A stretch of DNA of 64,000 bases, from NCBI GenBank assembly GCA_038277395.1, contig CM076197.1, forward strand, positions 87,433,050 through 87,497,049, in the 5' to 3' direction. The notes under the pieces are model-generated. The model had not been told where the DNA came from. It did no database searches and saw only the letters and a list, made by a program, of their open reading frames with translations. This DNA comes from Dryocosmus kuriphilus. Taxonomy: Eukaryota > Arthropoda > Insecta > Hymenoptera > Cynipidae. The position numbers and the translations under genes were made by a program. Positions 56,863 through 64,000 of this stretch are shown here, piece by piece; the first letter of the stretch is position 1, and each line of letters begins with the position of its first letter.

Positions 56863-58990
56863 ACTGAAAAGCAATTCGAAGACACTAATCCGCGTTTCTT
56901 TGATAAATTCCGTGCCATGCACAGATTGAAAACCCAGCATTATCGACATTGGAAAATTCGGCGAATTTTCCTGTAAAAACGGAATATCGTAGCTTCACTA
57001 AAAACTCAAATACTTCGTCGTCGCTATTTTAATGTAATTCTAAAAACTGGAGAGTCAAAACAAAAAAGCGAACTTGAAAAAGAAATTTAAATCGAAGCAT
57101 ATCTAGCTTGAATGTAAATCAAATAAAAAGTGATTAAAATTGATGGATTTTAAGTATTTTTAAATTTTTTTTCGTTCCAATTTTTTTTTAGGAAATTTTT
57201 GAGAAATTGTATAATTTTCTGAACAAAAATGCGGAAGTATCGACTTGAAATTTATGGATTATGAGGTTGTAAAAATGTAAATTGTGTAAAAACACACCAG
57301 GAAAGCTAAGCGTTTCCTGACACGACCATCAGTTGGTTCGTTTCGGCGAACAACTGTCGCAGTCAGCGTCGCGACGTGGTAAGAATAGGGGGTGTTTCAG
57401 CATGTCGACGTACAGGTGTTCTACCCCTTCTCTCGAACTCTTACATTACCTTTGTGTATACATACCTCCAACTTCGCATGATTTAGATAAGAAAATCAAT
57501 AATGCTTTAATTACTGGAATAATATTCAGAGATTAGAACTGAACTCCAGTTTCTACTTTCTAGTCAATCCAAGTTCTCCATAAATTATCTGTAATAATTC
57601 TCAAATTAATTTAAAAATAAATATTATTTCATTCTTTTCTTCTGTCTTAATTATTTAAACAAAAGTATTTCTCCTATACTTGTTATAATAAATTTCTCCA
57701 TCGGCCAGAACAAAGTTGATTGATTTTCAATTTCGTTAGCAATTTATTAGTATTTTCATATCCTATCATCCTATCAAGATTTTACAATTTGTTTATAGGG
57801 TCTCAAGTTTACGAAAATTTTCTATCTTTTCTGAACAACCCATCATTCATTAAAATATTTTCTTGAACAGAAATACAAACTTTTCCATAATGACTATAAA
57901 AAAAACTTTTTATAGTTTCTATGAAAACGTGGCATTGCCTTGATATTCTGAACAGCTGATAAGAGCATTTTTTTATTTTACAATTTTAAACTTGATCGTT
58001 TGAGGTGCTGAATTCTAAATTAGAAATTCTCGAAATTGTGTTGTTAGAGGACTATAAGTTTGAAATTTAAAAATTAAAGTTCAAACACTTTTGAATTGGA
58101 AATCTTTAAGAATTTTTCGCACATTATTTTAAGTGGAATCAGTTTCCATGAAATGAAGTTAATTCTCCATCAGGAACGGGTTTTAAACTCTTATAAAAAT
58201 GTAAAAATAGAATCGTGAAAAGGAATTATTAAATAAGAGAAAGAGAAAGAAAGGTTGTGTGTTCTTCCTCTAGAATAATAATTGGTTCGTGGTCTCCGGT
58301 TGGAAGACTTACTTGTCTTTAATTTTTGTCTTTGTTACCAAAACGGGTAAAACCGCACGTCCCACGGATTTGCACGCTTATAAGCTTTAAATGTTAGAGT
58401 ATGATCAGTATGCTGGAAGTTGGAACATTGCGTGCCAGTCGCAAATTTAGTTTCAGACTTTAGTTCGCCCTCTTGTTTCATTAATTTTAGCTGGCCTGAA
58501 CGAAGTAAGAACAAGACATGCTCTACTCCTACAAATAAAGAACAAAGACGTAGGCATGCAAACTTTAAGAGAAGGGAACAGGGAAGATCGTGAATTCCGC
58601 CACTTCGCCTTTTTAGATCGTGCACTGGGGATGAAAATTAAATTATGCTGAAACTTCTTTGCAATTTATAAAAAGTCCTCCTAAATCAGCAAAGCTTGGA
58701 TATTATCTTTCTTAAATTTAAATTACCTGCAAGGAATTTCATAATTGATAATAATATATTTCATAAGTCCTATTTTAAAATGACAAATTCCTGAGAGTTC
58801 TACGGTTTTTCTGTCAGATCAACAACCTGTGAATTTATTTGTAGAATTTTAGTTATAATATAATGGATCTAAGAAGAATTTCAAATTATAACAACACTTT
58901 TTATTAAACCATTCGATAATTTACTATAAATACTGTGAAAATAGTACAAAATATCCAAGATTAGATTCACTCTGAAAAATATTTACTATT
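56863..58990. other. Upstream of the coiled-coil gene; first exon unresolved
   Basis: 57330-57430 is GC-richer and may hold the transcription start. A minus-strand consensus donor (GTAAGT on the minus strand) at about 58302-58307 could end a 5' UTR exon in 58310-58625, but I could not build a coding link in the needed phase. Confidence 0.3.
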
Positions 58991-59609
58991 TTAGCAATCT
59001 TTCTTTCTGTGGTATATTGTTCGCAAATGTTCAGTTAATTCGGGAGTGGTTTCGGTTGCCATGTAAAAAACATTTTTCGAGAGAATCGTCATCCAGTAAT
59101 CTGATCTCTCGTTTTGTCTGTCGAAAAATAAAATACATAGAATTTCAAATAATACGAAAAACGTCTTCTCAAAGGGAATAATTTTAGGTTGAAAATTAAG
59201 TCTTCCTTTGGAAACTTACCTTCAAAACTTTTGGTGGTTTTGATCCGTCAGTTGGCCTTTCGACAGAAGTGCTAATCAAGACTATTTCCTTATCGCAAAC
59301 TTCGCCTTCTTCAATAGATGTTACACCAAAATTGTGTGCGAGTAAGAAATTGAGTTTGTTTGTGTTTGGGATTATCTTCAAAAATCCGACTTCGAAATGC
59401 ATTGGAGCTTTGCTTTCGGGATTACAGGTTTGAGATTTGTAATTGAGAATTGGTTGTCCAACGGAAGTAAATGACATCTCTTCGGAAAATTGAAATGGGT
59501 TTATAGTTGGAAATTTTCCTTTCGCGGGTGATTCAGTTTTCCAGGTTCCTTCCAACCAATATATGGGCTTTAGAGCCTCGTGTCTTGGTTTAGGTTTCAT
59601 ATCTGACAT
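58991..59609 (-). CDS. Nitrobindin-like haem protein (THAP4 C-terminal domain type)
   Basis: A small beta-barrel haem protein. The family binds ferric haem and isomerises peroxynitrite to nitrate. Exon 1, 59220-59609 (130 codons, ATG at 59609), shows the family landmarks WLEGTWKTE, FPTINPFQFSEEMSF, GQPILNYKSQT, MHFEVGFLKI and LLAHNFGVTSIEEGEV. Exon 2, 58991-59117, continues with TKREIRLLDDDSLEK, then FYMATETTPELTEHLR and a stop after KKDC. The His in TEHLR sits where the proximal haem ligand is expected. The two parts of exon 2 are in different frames, separated by an A6 run (59065-59070, plus strand) one base too long. Expected length about 171 residues. No THAP DNA-binding domain, as expected for an insect stand-alone version. 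Confidence 0.88.
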
Positions 59610-59857
59610 GATTAGCAGATTTACTGGAAAAAAGATTTAACTTTTATTACAAGATTTATTCTAGACAGTCTGCAGTTTTAATTCTTTATTTTACAAAATT
59701 CTCATTTTCAAATTTGTCATTCTTATAGTTTTTTAATTTAAATTAATCAATTGCAAGGTTTGGGATTTTTTAAAGAATAATTCTGGACGCTTTTAATTAC
59801 ATATTTTTAAAATAAGAAACAGACCGAAAAAGGGAAAGAAGTAAACTTTCTTGTTTA

Positions 59858-60080
59858 CAGTGGCGGATTTAACGGACAGCAAAAGAGGCAATGCTGACTG
59901 GGTCCCCCTGCATATGTGAAAAAAGTTACAAAAATATTCTAGTGTAACCAGATTTGAGAATAAGTTGTATTTCTTAAACTGGTCTAATGTGAATTTTTTT
60001 ATAAAATAATTGAGGCTCAATACCAGGGCCCCCTGAAAAAATTGCTGACTGGGCTTTTTTTTCTTAAATCCGCCACTGCA
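59858..60080. mobile_element. hAT-type MITE, 223 bp
   Basis: Terminal inverted repeats CAGTGGCGGATTTAA and TTAAATCCGCCACTG, a typical hAT end. Flanks CTTGTTTA (59850-59857) and GTTGTTTA (60081-60088) form an 8-bp target duplication with one mismatch. No transposase. Confidence 0.85.
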
Positions 60081-60088
60081 GTTGTTTA

Positions 60089-60887
60089 GTAATTTGAAGT
60101 TGAATTTAAAAGACATTTTAAAACATTGAATGAAAAATAGTTTCAACCAAATGTGGGACTTCTTAAATACGAATAAATAATAATAAATACGTATGTCTAG
60201 GCTCGCAGGAAATACCTTTGAACCATCTTCTCTGGAGAGAATCAAAACTATTGCAAAGTTGTTTCGCCCATTGCATTTTATTCATAATTCAAAAACTTTT
60301 AAAAATCCTCTTCTATTATATTTGAGGTTATGATTTCACTTTAGATGCTTTCAATATGCACCCTGCCGGTTATTTTAATAATTGATTGATTATTATGTAT
60401 TAAGAATAAAACCTATTAATTTTAAGATCGCAGAAAATACTTACATGTCAGTGTCACCAGATTCTTTTTACAAGAAATTAAAAAATTAAATGATGGTTTA
60501 AAATCGGCTTTTGACAGTTTTGACTGTTGAGTTTTGACGGTTTTGTCCCTTTGCCCCCGTTGATCATCAAACAATTTAACAATTTTGGGACTCATAGTGC
60601 CATCTCCTGGCGTAAAATGGCATTTTGTTCGTGATTTAAAGTTCTTTACACTAAAGGTTAGATCGCGCTATAAATTACAGATGTTTTGTTCGCCAGTTTT
60701 ATTCTAATTCCTATCCAAATCCGAATTCATTTTGATTACTACCACATCTTGATTACGTTTTGGAGTGTGTCATTGAATCCAAAGAACACTGTATAATCGC
60801 GGGCGTGACCTCAAATACCACGAAATACCTCCGAAACACATGTCTCGTTGTTTATATCATTTGTATTCTGCTGTGCTCGATTGAAGT
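60089..60887. promoter_or_regulatory. Shared upstream region of nitrobindin and UBASH3 genes
   Basis: The two genes are transcribed away from each other, with 1.28 kb between start codons, part of it filled by the hAT element. 60600-60887 is likely the promoter and 5' UTR of the plus-strand gene. No sharp motif was identified. Confidence 0.35.
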
Positions 60888-63758
60888 ATGGCGACTTTAC
60901 CGCCGAGAAGAAATCCAACTCCTACAAAAATATCCAAAGAACACCTCACACCTTTGCAGATTTTACTGCAATTAGGATTTCCGAAACATAGGGCGTAAGT
61001 ATTTTTAAATTATATTGTTTGATATCAATTTTGTGAGTGTATATCAGATTTCATGTCGAAGATATCGAGCTGTCATTGTAAACAAATGCAGCTGTCAAAC
61101 TTCACTTTGTTCTCGGATTTGATTTTTTTTGTGATGTTTAAAATACTCCACAGGTTGATTTCTCAATAATCTGCCATTTCATTGATTAAAGCTCGTTTAT
61201 AGGGACTTGTCTGCTTGAAGAGGTGAAATAAAATCGATTTTGCCCACCTTTCACATCTTCGATCTGATTTTTCTAGGTACCTACATAGCCTATATTTTTT
61301 TAAGGAGATTTAGGACAGTATTTTTATTCATTCTTTAAATTTATGCATGTTTTAGAAATTTTAAATGTGACGTTTTTTTTCGGTTTGACATTTTTTTGAG
61401 GGAACTTTTTTTTTGACTTACAATATTCATTTTGGGATTGAATTTTGAATGTAACTAAATTATATGTTTGTATATATTAGAGACCTGAATGGATTTTCAA
61501 AGCAATATTTAATGGTTGATGCAAAAAACTGAAGAATATTGGAATCCCGATGCAAGGCATAGAATGTGGATTTAAAAATATAAAATCAAATCGTTGAATT
61601 TTAAATATTTACTTTGAGATTATTAAATTTTGGGAATTCTCCCAATGTATTACGGCAAAACATATCGGGAAGCATCTTCGCTCTCTTTTTAATATTACAT
61701 GCATAATATTTGAAAGCTCTGGCATCAAATTTTGTATGAAATTAATTATTTATCATCAGAGAAAAAGCATTAGCAGCTACAGGACATCGCAGTGTTCAAC
61801 TCGCTTCAGATTGGCTTCTCGCACACGTTCGAGATCCCACCCTAAATTCTGATGAACCAAGAGAATATGTTTTATATGCTTGCCCAAGCGGACAATTTGC
61901 TGAGAGGCTTGCTAAATTTTGGGCAGATAGTAAAGAACTCGGGTGGAATGGAGCTCACAGTTTCATGCCACATATGACTCTCATCTCCTATTTCAAGGTA
62001 CGAAACCAAAAAAGAATTTTTTATTCCAAAAATAGAACCAAAAAAGAGCTCTGAATTTAATAAATTTATTTACAGGCTCCAGACGAGTCAGCAGAGAAAA
62101 TGGCCAACGCATTAGAGACTTTAATCGACCGCAACGAATGTCCAGAATATATAGGCCTGGAGACTTACATATCGCCTAATTTCATGGGCTTATTCGTCGA
62201 GGATAAACACTCAGAATGGTTGAAATCCTTAGCCGTCCAATATTGCAAAAAACTATCAAACCTGGGGATTACAGTCGAGCCTCACACGAAAGCTCCCTTG
62301 CATCTTTCCCTCGCCTATCAATTTTCTAGCACACACTTTCAGCATTTACGTTCAATGGTTGAAAAACTGGGATCAAATACCGCCGTGAACTGGGAACTCA
62401 GATTATATTCTAGAGATTCACGATTGCGAAATATGCACGTGCACACAGTATTACACACTCACGTTCCTCGGCAACATGACGAATTAGAATTGAGACCAGG
62501 AGACTACATTTATTTGCCAGAAGGTGCTTGTAATGCTTCAATTGATGGATGGGTTGAAGGTATATCATGGCTAACTGGAACTTCGGGCTATTTGCCATTG
62601 AATCACACAAAAAGATCTGCTGATTCCGATTCCTGGACTTTACACGCCACGGTCACGATTATTGATAATAGGATAGAGATGGTTGAACAGGAGATGCCAA
62701 AAAGCAGAAGGCCTCCTATTTTATCGAGCACTGAGTCTTTGGATACTCCGGATGGAATTGCGCCTGATAACGAACCGGTAAATTCACTTTTCCTCTTGAG
62801 GAGATTTTTTAGTTATAGAAGTTTCTCAATTTTTAATATCACATGTAACAACCCTTATTTTTATGATTTATCTTTCTATTGAGTTGCTATTGGAAATTTT
62901 GTTTTATATCTTTGAGAAGATCTTAATAAAGCTCAAAAGATTAAAACCTATTTTAAACCGAAACAGATGGAGGCTTCAGAACCACCATCAACTCCCTCCC
63001 GACAAATTTTTATTTGCCGACACGGGGAACGTGTGGATTTTACATTCGGTGCCTGGATTCCCTACTGCTTCGAAACCAATGGTTGTTACATTCGCAGAGA
63101 CCTAAACATGCCGAAAGAAATACCTCAAAGGAACATCCAGGACTTCCAGAACGACTGTCCTCTAACAACATTAGGAGAAATGCAGGCAAGTCTCGTCGGC
63201 GAAGCAATGAAATCTGCAAAAGTGAAAATCGACGTCGCCTTTGCGTCTCCTTCCCTCCGATGTATTCAAACTCTCTCTCAAATTTTGAAAGGACTCGGTT
63301 CCGATGTTCCTATCAAGATAGAACCAGGCCTTATTGAATGGCTAGCTTGGTATCCGAACGGCACTCCAACCTGGATGTCTCCCAACGAATTAGTCAAAGC
63401 TGGTTTCAACGTAGACACAAGTTACGTTCCAGTTGTTCAAACTGAAAATCTTCCAGCGAAAGAAAACGCTGCCCAGTATTATGAGAGGAGTTTTGCTTTG
63501 ATGAAGGAAATCATCGAAAGTACTGTGGGAAATATTTTGATAGTTGCGCACGCTGCTTCCTTGGCAGCTTGCACCAGACAATTAATTGGAGGAAGAGTTC
63601 CTCCAGCTGCGGAAGTTACAAGATTGGTGCAAAGAGTTCCATATCTGGCTTGCTTAACTGCTCGAGAAACTGCTAATGGTTGGCAACTTCATCCTCCACC
63701 TTTTCCTCCAGTTACTCACACTAGTAATAGTAGATTTGATTGGAAAATTTTAATGTAG
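60888..63758 (+). CDS. UBASH3: UBASH3/Sts-type protein, ecdysteroid-phosphate phosphatase family
   Basis: Coding exons: 60888-60994, 61760-61997, 62077-62777 and 62967-63758, about 612 residues. Domains in order: UBA (about residues 18-58, LLQLGFPKHRAEKALAATG), 2H phosphoesterase with its two signatures PHMTLISYF (about 107) and LHLSLAY (about 191), SH3 (about 245-300, DELELRPGDYIYLPEG...GWVEG...GYLP), and a histidine phosphatase domain with the catalytic IFICRHGERVDF (His about 368) and second His in ILIVAHAAS. In vertebrates these bind ubiquitin and dephosphorylate kinases; in silk moth the relative releases ecdysone from phosphate conjugates. Exon 3 lacks one A at 62098-62100 (GAGAAATGG), breaking frame just after its acceptor; with it all phases fit. 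No alternative acceptor repairs this, so I suspect a sequence error. Confidence 0.93.
60995..61759 (+). other. First intron of the UBASH3 gene
   Basis: 765 bp, GTAAGT donor, CATCAG acceptor, AT-rich. No feature was seen inside. Confidence 0.8.
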
Positions 63759-64000
63759 GATTAAATTCTCTATTCTTCCAATTCTTTGGAATTAGGGAGA
63801 AGTGTTCCATCACAGGCCTGGGATTTTATTTTTATATTTTCAGCATCAAGGTAGCTGCTGGATCAGAAAATCAGTGATTCGAGTGACCACACGCTGATTT
63901 AAATTAAGAATTATTTTGACATTTTTTGCTAAGGGTCGGATTCCTCTAATTGAGAATCTTTGGATTTAGTATTTTTTATAGATTTAGTTAGTATGTACTT
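63759..64000 (+). other. 3' UTR start of the UBASH3 gene
   Basis: No canonical AATAAA before the window edge, so the transcript end probably lies outside. Confidence 0.5.

Noticed and set aside
58335..58625. 96-codon minus-strand frame as first coding exon of the coiled-coil gene
   Set aside because: A good donor follows it, but the frame stops before the donor and the phase does not fit the next exon. At most a 5' UTR exon.

Overview
This is a 64 kb piece of an AT-rich animal nuclear genome, almost certainly an insect. Hymenoptera fits best from protein similarity and intron style, but I cannot fix the species. Genes have many exons with GT-AG introns, and large introns are packed with transposon remnants. 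Five cellular genes can be supported. (1) 5052-7756 (+): a nucleotide-sugar transporter of the SLC35B4/Efr family, 5 coding exons, one intron of the rare U12 class. (2) 9001-22549 (-), with an alternative start at 38583-38709: AMP deaminase, 12 coding exons. (3) 49098-56862 (-): an unrecognised coiled-coil protein with a Ser-rich middle and a Tyr/Gln/Asp/Pro repeat tail; its 5' end was not found. (4) 58991-59609 (-): a nitrobindin (THAP4 C-terminal-like) haem protein, 2 exons. (5) 60888-63758 (+): a UBASH3/Sts-type protein (UBA, 2H phosphoesterase, SH3, histidine phosphatase), the family that includes insect ecdysteroid-phosphate phosphatase, 4 exons.

Layout: 1-4384 is the 5' part of a Ty3/gypsy-type LTR retrotransposon on the minus strand, with its 5' LTR at 3273-4384; it runs off the left edge. 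The transporter and AMP deaminase genes converge around 8-9 kb. The AMP deaminase introns (9-38 kb) hold a decayed LTR element (12919-16663, 4-bp target duplication), a C26 tract, two copies of a 0.6 kb dispersed repeat, tandem repeats and long AT-rich tracts. From 41 to 48 kb no gene is visible. Instead there is an 81-bp minisatellite, a fold-back element, a TTAA-flanked element with long terminal inverted repeats, a 392-bp near-perfect palindrome inserted into a repeat whose empty version lies nearby, and a tRNA-derived SINE with a perfect 16-bp target duplication. A further inverted-repeat unit carrying a 290-bp tandem array lies in an intron of the coiled-coil gene (53-54.7 kb). A 223-bp hAT-type element sits between the nitrobindin and UBASH3 genes, which are divergently arranged and about 1.3 kb apart.

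The genes do not form a pathway; they are ordinary neighbours. The observations most worth checking are: an AMP deaminase first exon encoding a signal-peptide-like N-terminus, a frame-neutral 90-nt cassette exon in the same gene, the textbook U12 intron in the transporter, the palindrome with its paralogous empty site, and single-base frame breaks at homopolymers in three otherwise intact genes, which look like assembly errors rather than gene decay. I saw no clear previously undescribed multi-gene system.
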